Source of the DNA: Eukaryota sp. TZLM1-RC
Taxonomy: Eukaryota > Metamonada: BaSk clade
Assembly (NCBI GenBank): GCA_040285825.1
Contig: JAUPSS010000010.1
Coordinates: forward strand, 186,001 to 250,000
DNA: 64,000 nt
Reading direction: 5' to 3'
The notes beneath the pieces are model-generated. The model was not told the origin of the DNA, made no database searches, and saw nothing but the letters and a program-made list of their open reading frames with translations. The number at the start of each line of letters is the position of its first letter. Positions within the stretch are counted from its first letter, which is position 1. Positions 9,926-21,322 of the stretch are shown here, piece after piece. The position numbers and the translations under genes are program-made.

Positions 9926-12864
9926 AAGGTTCCAAGAAGGATTCAATTCTATGAGATTTACACATACAATATAACTGATCTCTTACAGCATCATGAACCT
10001 TGCTTCTAAAAGTAATAAAATGTTTACAATTTAACAAATGAGTAGTTGTAATTTCTCGAGAACATTTACAAATTAAATCATGAGGTAAATTATCAGGCCA
10101 GATAAAGGAACGAAATCTCATATTCAGAGTCCAAGCAGAATCGGTTAAGAAAGTACCATAAACTTGGGGAATTGTTGTTACTAAGGCAGAAGAAGTACTG
10201 TCACACATATCTTGTAAAAGATTTGCAAAAGCGGGATTCTTTTTCTTGGCCAAGCCAAGTCTAACATCAAAACCCAAGCTTTCAAAAATCTTTGACAATT
10301 TTTGTTGAAGCTTTTTACAGCAAAACTGTCAATTAAAAAGAGATCGGTTTGGAATTTCTTGGATTGATTGAGGAAAACATTTGGTCCAAATTTGTGGCGG
10401 CAATTTTTCAAGTTCACAAGATAACTCATACAAATAAGGACTGCAATTGGGAACTAACAGATGAGAATCATCAGGAAATCTACGAGAAAATTCATAAATA
10501 AAATTTTTGCCACCACCCAAGAATGCTGATTGACACAAACTTGAAGATTTAGTAAATCCAATACCACCCAAATTTGCTGAAAAAAATAAGTGACTTTTCA
10601 ACATTCCTGGTTCTACATCCAATAAATCAGCAAAAAATTCTGTTCTCAATGAATTAAATGAACGACAAAAATCTAATGCTATGGAAGGAGCACAAGATCT
10701 CAAAATGTGGGTTATTCTCCCAGTGTAGCAAATTTTAAGCATGAAAAATTTAATATGCTTTTCTAAATCTAAAGAAGAAATTGAATCAAGTTCAATTTTC
10801 ATTTTTTCCAAAATAACTTGCAATTCATTCTGAATTTGAGGCACGTTTCCCAACCAACAACCAAATAACTTAAAAGCATCACTACTATAATTAGTAAAAG
10901 GGACAATAGAATCGTTTATCACAAGATCTTGAGCAGAAGAGCCAATCAGAAGGCATTTGCTCGCATTAAGATAAAGCCCAATATTTTCATATGAATCGGC
11001 AATTTCTTGAGCAACCAATTCTAGTAAATCAAATGAACCAATCAGGGATATATCATCCATATAAGCAACTATTTTTATAGAAGGGTATTTTTGCTTAATG
11101 ATATTTAAAGTTTTGTGAATAGCTAAACAAAACAATAATGGGCCTAAAGGATCACCTTGCTTCACACCAGAAGATGATTTAAGACCAAATGAATTATAAA
11201 TTAAATCTGATTCTTTCCCATAAAAATGGTAGAAAAAACTCGATAGCTCAGGAAAATTAGATTTGATTACTTCAAAAATTGCTTCTCGCTTTACAGAATT
11301 AAAAGCATTTTTAAAGTCAAGATTAAAAATAAAGTTATTTTCCTCTGCATTAAAAAAAGTATCTGAGGCAATAGCAGCAACAGAAGCACCATCAATTGTT
11401 TTGATTCCAAATTGATGAGGATTCAAAAATGTAGAAGCTTTGTCTTTGACACGATCGAAGACAATTGATGCCAGCAAACGAGATAGAGATTCACCAACAG
11501 CAATTGGGCGTATTCCATCAGGTTTAATTCCATTACCAGGCTTTACTAAAGCAATCAGACGTGCAGCAAGTAATTCAAAAGGAGGATTAATTTTCAAAAC
11601 AATTAATTGTTGAAAATAATGGGCTAGATCATCAGCAATTTCGGGAGCACTGGAATACGCTATTTTTAACAGATCAAAAGAAATTCCAGATGGGCCTGCT
11701 GCTTTCCCCTTTGGTAATTTTTGAATAGCTTTAAGAACTTCAATTGCAGTAATAGGATTTTCAATCCAAAAAGGACACACTTCAGGCTTGCTGCACTTGA
11801 AATTTTCTTGAGGATGCAACTTTTGAAGTTTTTCAAGGGTATCAGAGTTTGCATCAGCCAAAGAAGAGGAAAACAAGGACTGCTTTGCGGCACTATAATG
11901 ACCACGTAAGCACAATTTTCGGCAATTTTTTGATTTTACAATTTTTCTATTTCCAAATTTTTTCTTAAAACAATTTTTGTTTTTTCTAGCAAAATATTTC
12001 CAGAAGGATGAAAGATTCCACTTATTATTTTTCAATTCAGAAGTAAAATTTCTCATTTCCATTGAGAAGGGGATTGTGCTGGCGGGACTTATTTCTACTG
12101 GGATCCGGATCGGGGGTCTTACGGTATCAACGGCTTTACAATTCGTACAAAACAGAAGTTTTCGACCATTTCGTGAATCTGCAACATCCTTTTTGCAAAA
12201 TGGACAACAAAAATTACTGTTTTCAGAAGGGGAAGAAGAGGGAACACTAAAAGCATTTAACTGTTGATCGTCAGAAACATTATTTTCAGCATCTTTCACA
12301 ACGGCAACAGCTGGAACAGAACATTTGAGAATTTGTTGAGCAGATTTTAATTCAAATTCTCTTTTTTGTTTTTCAGGGCACGTTCTCGAATTATGACCAC
12401 TGATACCACAAATCGAACATTTTTTAGAACCTTTTAATGGCAGTGGTTTCATTTTTTCAGTTCTTTCAATTTTGTCAATTTGTGAGTTAAAAGTAGAAAG
12501 AGACTTTTGACTTTTTGCAGTTTCAGTTGGAGAAAACAAATTTCGAGAAACGGAGTTGTTAATAGAACGCGCAACAGAACGTAAGGATCGTAATTGTGGT
12601 TTTTGTGTGTTTTTTCTGCTACAATGATCAGTTTTTGAATGAAAATTTGTTTGAGATGAATTTCGAGCATAGCTTGTATTGTGGGGAGAGTGGAGAAGTG
12701 AAGAAGATGAGCTTGATCTGACTGGTAGAATCTTTACTCGGGCGTTCCAATCAGTATCAGAGTCACTATCAGCCAATGGCATCGTTTTGACAGAGAAACA
12801 GTAAGACTTTGACGCCTTGACAGAAAGTGAAATATGAGAGGGTTGACTAAGGGAGGCAGAAAAA
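9926..12864 (-). mobile_element. Family A copy A1, nearly full length at 5' end
   Basis: It starts with a conserved 5' UTR (12,783-12,864) and ATG at 12,782 (MPLADSDSDTDWN). The ORF to 10,329 is 817 codons: knuckle CSICGISGHNSRTC near residue 122, finger CCPFCKK...FCTNCK near 192-215, and RT with FNLDFKNAFNSVK, VKQGDPLGPLL and AYMDDISLIG. A TTA-to-TGA nonsense change ends the ORF at 10,329; downstream codons remain open to the knuckle CKCSREITTTHLLNCK. The RLE core and 3' UTR are missing because the element stops at ttccaagaagg against family B. Its 5' end cuts into family B copy B1 after FSEN. Probably dead. Confidence 0.9.
10329..12782 (-). pseudogene. Family A polyprotein (A1), premature stop
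   Basis: This 817-aa reading is the N-terminal three quarters of a retrotransposon polyprotein of about 1,120 residues. Visible parts are an Asp/Ser-rich start, CCHC knuckle at about 122-135, a C2C2 finger at about 192-215, and an RT with catalytic Asp in FNLDF and Asp pair in YMDD. The thumb ends with GGIGFTKSS. Compared with A2 the reading stops at a nonsense codon where A2 has Leu in LFNLQF. The ATG at 12,782 was chosen because the same start is conserved in A2 (26,539) and B1 (15,167) directly after the shared 5' UTR. Without the RLE half the product could not carry out integration alone. Confidence 0.88.
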
Positions 12865-12869
12865 AACGT

Positions 12870-15167
12870 TTTCAGAAAAACGTTTCATAAATTCAAAAAC
12901 GAAATTTTTTCCTCCACCAATGAATGCGGCTTTAAACAAATATTTTGATTTGTGAAAATCCAGGCCTCCCAATTCTGTGCTACAAAAAATATGACTACGT
13001 AAAAAAGAAGAATCAATATCGAGCAAATTAGCCAAACATTTTGTTCTTAATTCATTAAAAATTCTGCAAAATTCGAGAGATATAGATGGTGATGTTGATC
13101 GTAAAACATGAGTAAATTTCCCTGAATAACAAATTCTGAGGAAGAAAAATTTAAGATGTTTTTCAATATTTATATCTGAAAGAACCATCAATTTTTCTTC
13201 AAAATTATCTAAAAGAGAGGAAAGTTGATTTCGAATTTCATCAAAATTGCCTAAATAACAACCTAAAAAACGAAATCCTGATTCAAAATAATTGATAAAA
13301 GGAACACTTTGATCATCAATAATGAGATCAGCAGGCTCTCTACCAATCAATAAACATTTGGAAATATTTAGAGAAAGACCAATTTGATAATAGCGCTGTT
13401 GAACAATTTCAGCAATTGTTCTCAATGAATCAATTGGACCAATTATTGATATGTCATCCATATAAGCAGTTATATAAACATCTGGAAATTCTTGTTTTAA
13501 TTCACACATTAAAGGATGGATAGCAAGGCAGAAAAAGAAAGGACCTAATGGATCACCTTGTTTGACACCAGATGATGATATTAGATTGAATTCCTCATAA
13601 ACAAGAGTCGACTGTGAGCCATAAAAATTGTAAAAGAACGACTCAGCTTCTGGAAAATGAGTTTGAAGCAAGAGCAAGATGGACGACCTCTTCACTGCAT
13701 TAAAAGCGTTTTTAAAATCTAAATTAAAAATATAATTCGAAGTATTTGAATTAAAAAAGACATCAGAAGAGAGTGCTGCAGAAGATGCACCATCAACTGT
13801 TTTAATTCCAAATTGGAAAGGACTAAAAAAATCTTTAGCTTTTTTACCAATCCTGCCAAAAACTGCTGAAGCAAGAATACGAGACAAAGATTCACCAATT
13901 GCAATAGGCCTTATTTTTGATTCATTCTTTTTTAAAGCAATTAAGCGTGAACTTGTCATTTCAGATGGAAGCTTGATTTTTAATGTTAAAATTTTGTTGA
14001 AAAAGAAAACCAAATCATCAATGCATTCAGGACATTGGTTCACCGTGGATTTTAACATGTCAAAAGTAATCATGGATGGGCCAGGCGCTTTTCCAAATGG
14101 TAAGTGGTTAATCAATTTAATTAGTTCATCATTAGTTAGCGGATTTTGCTCCCAATAACTTACATTATTAGGTTTAGGACACTTAAAATTTTCAACAGGA
14201 TGGAGACTCTTAAGTTGAGCAATAGTATTTTCATTGCATTCTGCAAGTTCAGATGAAAACAGGCATTGCTTAGCGGAACCATAGCGTCCCTTTAAAGCTA
14301 ATTTTCGAACAATTTTTTCTTTCTTCATTACTGAAGGACGAAATTTTGATTTCGATGACAATAATTTTTGACCTTTAAGCAAAAAAAATTTCCATAGCGG
14401 TGTTACATCCCATATGCCTTTTTTTAAATTGGTAGTAAATTTTCGAAAACTAATTGAAAAGGGGATGCAAGAAAGAGGACTTACCTGTGATGGAACACGT
14501 ATTGGAGGCCTCAAAAAATCAACAGCTTTATAGGATTCGCAAAAACGTAATGGTCGGCCAGAAGAATTAATGCCCAAATTTTTGATACAAAATATACACT
14601 TATTATTCGGAGAATCAATGGATGAATTTACAGGTACTATTGCTGGAATTTGTTGATCAGCATTATCATCATTTATGGGTAACGAAGAGCGTGATTGTTT
14701 CAAATCAGCTGATGCAGCACGAGCTTTGAATTGTTCTTGTTTTATTTGGGGACATGTTTTAACGTTATGTCCCGGTTGACGACATTTACCACAACTCTGA
14801 GAATGAACTTTTCCAGTTTTTAATGGTAATGGTTTCATTTTTTCAGTTATTTCTATTTTGTCAATTTGTGAGTTAAAAGTAGAAATAGATTTTTGACTTT
14901 TTCCAATTTCAGCTGGAGAAAACAAATTTCGAGAAACGGAGTTGTTAATAGAACGCGCAACAGAACGTAAGGATCGTAATTGTGGTTTTGTGTGTTTTTT
15001 CTGGTACAATGATCAGTTCTGGAATTGAAATTTTTTTGAGATGAATTTCGAGCATAGCTTGTATTGTGGGGAGAGTGGAGAAGTGAAGAAGATGAGCTTG
15101 ATCTGACTGGTAGAATCTTTACTCGGGCGTTCCAATCAGTATCAGAGTCACTATCAGCCAATGGCAT
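12870..15167 (-). pseudogene. Family B polyprotein (B1), frameshifted
   Basis: Two overlapping frames make up this reading: ATG 15,167 to about 14,990 (MPLADSDSDTDWNARVKI...), and a 700-residue frame ending near 12,870. The shift lies in the T/G run near 14,995, where the stretch is one base shorter than in A1. It encodes a zinc knuckle, a C2C2-like finger in which one Cys has become Tyr context (FCESYK), and a full RT palm with YMDD. It would be the source of the RT step in target-primed reverse transcription if repaired by evolution, but as it stands it is broken and lacks the endonuclease. Confidence 0.82.
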
Positions 15168-15200
15168 CGTTTTGACAGAGAAACAGCACGACTTTGACGC

Positions 15201-15276
15201 TATTTTGGATATTGAGTTCTAGTTTTTTGTTTAATGTTTTGTTAGCGTTGAAAATAAATTTCAAATTCTAAAAAAA
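15201..15276 (+). mobile_element. 76-bp family B 3'-end insertion in a 5' UTR
   Basis: The insert is only the last codons (DIEF, stop) plus 3' UTR and A tail of family B, in the + direction. It lies in the 5' UTR of B1 (minus) and is flanked by actttgacgc at 15,191-15,200 and 15,277-15,286, a 10-bp target-site duplication. Extreme 5' truncation during target-primed reverse transcription explains it. The same insert is in the duplicated block at about 26,692-26,767. Confidence 0.88.
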
Positions 15277-15337
15277 ACTTTGACGCCGTGACAGAAAGTG
15301 AAATATGAGAAGGTTGACTAAGGGAGGGAGAAAACAA

Positions 15338-15866
15338 AAGATTTAGATTTTAAGAATGCTTTTAATTCTGTAGCACGTTCTTCCATTTTGCGTTTGCTGC
15401 GAAAGCATTTTCCTGAAGTTGAGTCTTTTTTCTATTCATTTTATGGAAAATCATCAACATTGGTCTATGAAAACTTTGACCTGCTTTCTTCTTCAGGTGT
15501 TAAACAGGGCGATCCACTTGGTCCTTTTTTCTTTTGTCTGGCAATTCATCCATTAATGTGCGAATTAAAAGAAAAATTCCCAGAAATAGATATTGTAGCA
15601 TATATGGATGACATTTCTGTAATTGCTCCTATTACAATTCTCAAACAAATAGCAACTTTTATTCAACAGCGTTATGAAGATATTGGTCTCTCATTGAATA
15701 TCTCCAAATGTTTGATTATTGGCCATGAACCAATTGATTTTTTCATTAATGATGTCAATGTCCCCTTTATCAATTATGATCAGTCTGGTTTTCGTTTTTT
15801 GGGTTGTTATCTCGGAAATATTGAAGAAGTCAAAAGCCAACTTTCGACTCTGTTGACTCAATTTTT
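15338..15866 (+). mobile_element. Family F RT fragment
   Basis: Reading from LDFKNAFNSVARSS, it has FFYSFYGKSSTLVYENF, GVKQGDPLGPFFFCLAIH, VAYMDDISVIAP and GLSLNISKCLIIG. The open frame runs from 15,388 to 15,873. It is closest to family B but clearly a separate family. Both ends are truncated: the left adjoins the 5' end of B1, the right breaks after STLLTQ at the 3' UTR of a minus-strand family B piece. A fragment, not a gene. Confidence 0.8.
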
Positions 15867-16071
15867 TTTATAAATTGAAATTTATTTTCGACGCTAACAA
15901 AACATTAAACAAAAAACTAGAACTCAATATCCTCAATACACGCATCAACATCATCAAATCTTTTAAGCGCGCGATTTTCATACTCTATTCCTAATTGTAA
16001 CAGTGCTTTGGTCAACATTTCTGGAATTGCTTTAAGAATACTGAAAACAATTCTATTGTGCCAGAAATTGA
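15867..16071 (-). mobile_element. Family B 3' terminus, left half of a split copy
   Basis: It encodes FWHNRIVFSILKAIPEM to ACIEDIEF with stop and 3' UTR, ending in the A run at about 15,867. Its upstream continuation is at 19,418-19,608, beyond the family C block. agaaattga occurs at 16,063-16,071 and 19,418-19,426, the duplicated target of that block. The uninterrupted sequence is at 22,912. Confidence 0.85.
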
Positions 16072-16999
16072 CATCTTTTGAAAAAATGTGACAGCAAGGA
16101 TTTTATTGTTCGACTTAGCACGGCTAAGAAAGAAAATCCTGCTTTTGCAAATTTTTTGATTGATTTGAAGGACAGTTCATCTGCAGTTTTGATAGATCAA
16201 ATTCCCCAGATTTATGGCCTATTTTTGAATGACGACCAATGGACTACTGCTATGAGAATGCGTTGTTTTTTATGACCTTGTAATTTGCCCAATGATTTGT
16301 TTTGCAAATGTGGAGCTGGTTTGACATTATCACATTTATTTAATTGTAATAGATTTATTTCCTATCGTTCTACGTTGCATGATGCAGTCAGAGATCAAAT
16401 CCATGCAATGTGTAATTCCTATCATATTGAATCTTTTGTAGAACCTTTGTTGAGGTCTCTTGATATAAATGAAAGCGTAAGAGATTCAGAATATGGAAAA
16501 CGACGTGCTGATGTTGTTGTGCCCTCGTTGATGATGTCATGAATGTTGTTGATGTCGTAACAGTGGATGTTTGCAAGAAAAATGGCTTGAAAAATGCTCA
16601 ATCCGAAGTATTCCCCCTTGATGACTCCGAATTGTACAAAAGGAAAAAATATGCAAATCCTTTAAAAGAATTGAAATATGTTCGCCATGTAGATTACCAA
16701 ATTTGCCCATTTGCTATATCGTTGTATGGTCGTCTTGGAAAAACTGCTTTGAATTTTATTGATGATTTTGAAAATCTTGTGAAAAGAAGAATGAATAAGC
16801 GTTTTGATCGTCGCTTGTGGCTAAATCGTATTGTTTTTACTATTTTCAAATCAATTCCTAAAATGATTTCGAAAGCTTTGATGTCTGTCAGTGCACATTA
16901 CGAAGAAATTGCTGTTGTGAGGTTTGATGGTGTGGAAGCTTGTTTTGAAGATATTGACTTTTAGACTGTGGTTTAACAATAAATTAAAAATTAAAAAAA
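16072..16999 (+). mobile_element. Family C copy C1, 5'-truncated and broken
   Basis: Starts within the polyprotein at catcttttgaaaaa and runs to an A run at about 16,999. It encodes NPAFANFLIDLKDSSSAVL, a CKCGAGLTLSHLFNCN knuckle and the RLE region RRADVVVPS, and ends FEDIDF. Breaks include a frameshift near 16,085, a Trp-to-stop change near 16,275 and a one-base loss near 16,529 in the RLE core. Inactive. Its left boundary is a target-site duplication shared with 19,418. Confidence 0.85.
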
Positions 17000-17115
17000 A
17001 ACGGGATTCTTTTCTTTAGCCAAGCTAAGACGAACAGTGAAATCCAAGTTTTCAAAAACTTTTAATATCTTTTTCTGCAATTTAGCATATGCAAATTTCA
17101 AGGAAATCAAACTCA
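17000..17115 (-). mobile_element. Small family B fragment between two C copies
   Basis: About 115 bp encode SLKFAYAKLQKKILKVFENLDFTVRLSLAKEKNP of family B in pieces, on the minus strand. It sits directly after the A tail of C1 and directly before the truncated 5' edge of C2. Its presence shows that C1 and C2 are not a simple tandem; the order of events is not resolved. Confidence 0.75.
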
Positions 17116-19417
17116 AATAACTTTTGATATGCTGAAATCTGTGTGCCGCCAAAATTCCTTTATTATTAAAGATTTATGTTCCTTTTTTCAAGATGTTTTG
17201 ACAATGAAAATTGTTCCACCTAAAGAATTAAGTGCATCACGGTTAGTGGCTTTAACTAAACCTAATGGAAAAGTTCGCCCAATTGCTATTGGTGAAGCCA
17301 TTTATCGCCTGATGTCTTCAGTAATTTTTAACCGAGTTTCAACAAAAGCTAATGAATACTTTTATCCATTCCAATATGGAATCAAAACCATAGATGGAGC
17401 TTCAGTTGCGGCTTTGACATCTGATCTATTTTTCAATTGTCACGAAAATAGTTGCATTTTTAATCTTGATTTCAAAAATGCTTTCAATTCAGTGAAAAGA
17501 GATTCAATTTGGAAAGAAATCAAATCAAATTTTCCTGAACTCGAAACCTTTTTTTATAGGTTTTATGGTAATTCATCTGATTTAATTTTTAATTCTTTTA
17601 ATCTTGATTCTTTATCAGGAGTTAAACAAGGAGACCCTTTAGGTCCTTTCTTTTTTTGTCTTGCAATTCACCCAATTTTGAAAAAATTAAAAGAAGAAAA
17701 TTCTGACCTTCAAGTGGTAGCATACATGGATGACATTTCTTGTATTGGTCCAGAAAATACAATTAATAGGGTTGCTAATGAAGCTGCTACATTATACCAA
17801 TCCATAGGTCTTGAGTTGAATGTTCAAAAATGTTTTTGTATTTCTAGGAAAAATGTTAAGTTAATAATTAATTCCCTTGAAGTTCCATATATTGATTATA
17901 CTTCAACTAGTTTCTGCTTTCTTGGGTGCTATTTAGGTTCCGCCGAAAAGACACTTGATAGCCTTGAAAACTATTTAAATTCAATTAAAAAAGAGCTAGA
18001 AGTCATAAAGACCCTTGAATTGGAAAAACATCTTAAGTTTTTTCTTTTGAAAATTTGTTATGCTGGAAAAATTACTCATTTACTGAGATCATTACCTCCA
18101 TCCCTAACTTACAATTTTTGTAGACAATTTAACAAAATACGTACCCAATTTTTGGCTTACTTAATGTCTGTTGATCCATCAATTTTGAAAAATCATATTT
18201 TTTCTGATGTTCAACTTGGCGGTGTTGGATTCAATTCATCAAAATATTTGACCAAAGCTGCATTTATTGGTGGTGGAAAAAATTTTGTATTTGAATTCTG
18301 TAGAAGATATCCTTTTGCCGAAAATCTTCTTGAAACTACAAATAGCCTATTCCTCGATAACTTAAGAGAAGAAATATCCAGTTTATCTCCCGACTTATGG
18401 CAATCATGTTTCCCCATATCCATTCAAGAAATTCCAGACAGAAGTTTATATTCATTAAAATTTGCGCTGAAAAAGCTCCAACGACATCTTTTGAAAAAAT
18501 TTGAAAGCAAGGATTTTATTGTTCGACTTAGCACGGCTAAGAAAGAAAATCCTGCTTTTGCAAATTTTTTGATTGATTTGAAGGACAGTTCATCTGCAGT
18601 TTTGATAGATCAAATTCCCCAGATTTATGGCCTATTTTTGAATGACGACCAATGGACTACTGCTATGAGAATGCGTTGTTATTTATGGCCTTGTACATTG
18701 CCCAATGATTTGTTTTGCAAATGTGGAGCTGGTTTGACATTATCACATTTATTCAATTATAATAGATTTATTTCCTATCGTTCTACGTTGCATGATGCAG
18801 TCAGAGATCAAATCCATGCAATGTGTAATTCCTATCATATTGAATCTTTTGTAGAACCTTTGTTGAGGTCTCTTGATATAAATGAAAGCGTAAGAGATTC
18901 AGAATATGGAAAACGACGTGCTGATGTTGTTGTGCCCTCGTTTGATGATGTCATGAATGTTGTTGATGTCGTAACAGTGGATGTTTGCAAGAAAAATGCC
19001 TTGAGAAATGCACAATCCGAAGTATCTCCCCTTGATGACTCCGAATTGTACAAACGAAAAAAATATGCAAATCCTTTAAAAGAATTGAAACATGTTCGCC
19101 ATGTAGATTACCAAATTTGCCCATTTGCTATATCGTTATATGGTCGTCTTGGAAATACTGCAATGAATTTTATTGATGATTTTGAAAATCTTGTGAAAAG
19201 AAGAATGAATAAGCGTTTTGATCGTCGCTTGTGGCTAAATCGTATTGTTTTTACTATTTTCAAATCAATTCCTAAAATGATTTCGAAAGCTTTGATGTCT
19301 GTCAGTGCACATTACGAAGAAATTGCTGTTGTGAGGTTTGATGGTGTGTAAGCTTGTTTTGAAGATATTGACTTTTAGACTGTAGTTTAATAATAAATTA
19401 AAATTTTTCAAAAAAAA
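17116..19417 (+). mobile_element. Family C copy C2 with long open reading frame
   Basis: The open frame 17,129-19,351 is 740 codons, with ATG at 17,129 (MLKSVCRQNSF), though this is an internal Met of a 5'-truncated polyprotein. In order: RT (SASRLVALTKPNGKVRPIAIGE, FNLDFKNAFNSVKRD, VKQGDPLGPFFF, VAYMDDISCIG), thumb (GGVGFNSSKYL), the CKCGAGLTLSHLF knuckle, in which the final Cys is Tyr (FNYNRF), and the RLE core KRRADVVVPSFDDVMNVVDV (D-x13-D). A G-to-T change, gaa to taa, gives a stop in the last residues (FDGV then stop rather than FDGVEACFEDIDF). RT and RLE catalytic residues look intact. 3' UTR with AATAAA and A run to 19,417. Zinc-finger N-terminus absent. Confidence 0.88.
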
Positions 19418-19608
19418 AGAAATTGAAGTTCAATTCTTTTCCTGCTCTTTCTTTTATTAAACTTCTGAAACCTTCAAGAAATTTAATGCCAGATATTCCA
19501 ATGTTACCGAAAAGAGAAACAGCAAATGGAACCAACTGATACTTGACATGCTCAACACGTCCTAGCTGAGATAAGGGTTCATTGTACTTTTTGATTTTGC
19601 TCTTTTCA
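19418..19608 (-). mobile_element. Family B fragment, right half of a split copy
   Basis: Encodes KSKIKKYNEPLSQLG to KELNFNF and continues in 16,071-15,867 once the family C block is removed. The 5' edge breaks off near 19,608 against decayed sequence. Confidence 0.85.
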
Positions 19609-21322
19609 GAATTTTATTTCAATAAAAATACAGTACATAAAATGACCCTTGTAATACTTCTAACGAAAATTTCATTAACTCAGATGTAAATAATCCTCTT
19701 CTTGCTGGCGAAAAATATAAAATTGCTAAATATGCCCATTTCCTCAGTTAATGAAAATTCTCATGCCTAATATAATTTATGTCCCTTTGTTTTTTCTTTG
19801 CTTGGATCTCTAGGTAAGGCTGCTATGGCTTTCCTGGAGGATTTTGTTGTAGTTGTAAAGTAAAGAACAGGAAGAATTTTCAATCGTGTTTACTGCCAAA
19901 ACAGGATTGTATTTTCTATTTTTAAGGGATAACTGATTTCTGATTCACTCTCTTCTTTTGAGAAATTTTCTGAATCTTTAGCAATTAATGATGATTTTTA
20001 TTTATTCATTTAATAAGGAATATGAAAACATAAAATACACAACTAAAACTCCACATCCTCAAAACTCGCATCCCCTACATCAAAACAATTAATTAGCAAT
20101 TAGCAATTAATTAGCAACATCAAATTTTTTATTTTAAAAATTTGTTATTCTGGAAAATTCCCGCTTCAGTATCTCTTGATTTCTGTAGATCGTTCAACAA
20201 ACTTCGGGTCAATTTTTTTTCTTCATTGGAAGTAAATGAATCTTTAATTCGAAGTCATGTATTTTGTTCTGCTGAATTGAGTAGATTTGGTTTCACTAAA
20301 TCTTCGATTATATGTAAAGCAGCATTTTCAATAGGTAGAAACAATTTTATTTTTGAATTTTACTAAAGGTTTCCTTATGATGTTCATCTGATCCATGGTG
20401 AATCAAATTTTTATTTAAATCAACTTCAAATTGAATTAGAAGCCAAAAATTTGTAAGTTTTGGACTGATGCTCCGATTAATTCAACTGAAGTACAGACTG
20501 CTATCAACAAGCAGTAGGTCCATCTGGTATTTCGTTTGATGTTTTTGAAATCCGCTTGTTGGAAAACTCCGCAAATTTTTTTTTATGTACTGTATTTTTA
20601 TTGAACTAAAGTTCTATCTAGTATTCAATATCCTCCAAACGCATCACTATTACTAAACCTAATCACAGCATTTCGTTCATATTCTACACCAAATGCTAAA
20701 AGGGCTTTAGAAATCATTGTTGGAATAGACTTGAAGATGCAAAAAACAATTCTACTTAACCAGAAAGTGTAATTCATTTATTTACGAGATCTATTCAGTA
20801 AAACTTTTTGGAAGTTTTCAAAAAAGTGTAACCCTGAAGGTCCAATATTGCCAAATAGAGAAATTGCAAACGGCACAAACAGATATTTCACATGTTCGGC
20901 TCTACCTAATTGTGCAAATGGTTCTTCAGAAATTTGTGATGATCTTGCAGAATAATTTCAAAATCTGGTTTGTCTCAATACCATTCCTCCGACTGAATTA
21001 CTAGCCGCTCGATTGATTGTCTTGGTAAAATTTGGAAATGGTAAGAAGCCAGATGGAATTCGTCCAATTGCCATTGGCGAATCAATTACTCGTCTTTTTG
21101 CTCCAATTGTTTTTAATCCTGTTGCTTCGAAAATTGCAAAATTTTTAGCACCTTTTCAATTTGGAATTAAAACAATTAATGGTGCATCAGTTGCTGCCTT
21201 GACTTCTGATTGATTTTTTTAATTCTAATGATCAGAATTATATTTTCAATTTAGATTTTAAAAATGCTGTTAATTCTGTACATTTTTTTAACAAGCTTCA
21301 ACTTGGTACTGAGCTTCAATTA
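19609..21322. mobile_element. Decayed RLE retrotransposon fragments
   Basis: No gene. Recognisable scraps are + 19,780-19,930 (LCPFVFSLLGSLGKAAMAF, RTGRIFNRVYCQNRIVFSI; stops inside), + 20,142-20,366 (RT thumb, CRSFNKLRVNFF, GFTKSSIICKAA), - about 20,610-20,960 (3' end of an E-like element, antisense), and + 21,013-21,213 (RT palm, KPDGIRPIAIGESITRLF, FGIKTINGASVAALTSD then a stop). gcaattaattagcaattagcaattaattagcaa near 20,090-20,118 is a short tandem/palindromic AT motif. These are older than the A-D copies. Confidence 0.7.

Larger units (their letters stand above)
12865..15337 (-). mobile_element. Family B copy B1, 3'-truncated by A1
   Basis: 5' UTR near 15,168-15,337 (holding a 76-bp insertion), ATG at 15,167, then a frameshift near 15,000 in a T run, and a long open frame to about 12,870. 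The protein has CGKCRQPGHNVKTC, CIFCIKN...LRFCESYK, RT with FNLDFKNAFNAVKR, VKQGDPLGPFFF and TAYMDDISIIG, and thumb up to FVFEFMKRFSEN. There it runs into the 5' end of A1, so its knuckle and RLE are lost. The first ~110 residues are nearly identical to family A while the rest is only distantly similar, which is the key sign of 5' module exchange. Confidence 0.88.

Noticed and set aside
10026-10298. Separate small gene with a membrane-like tail (ends FIFNANKTLNKKLELN)
   Set aside because: It is the family A knuckle region reading through into the antisense of a family B 3' UTR.
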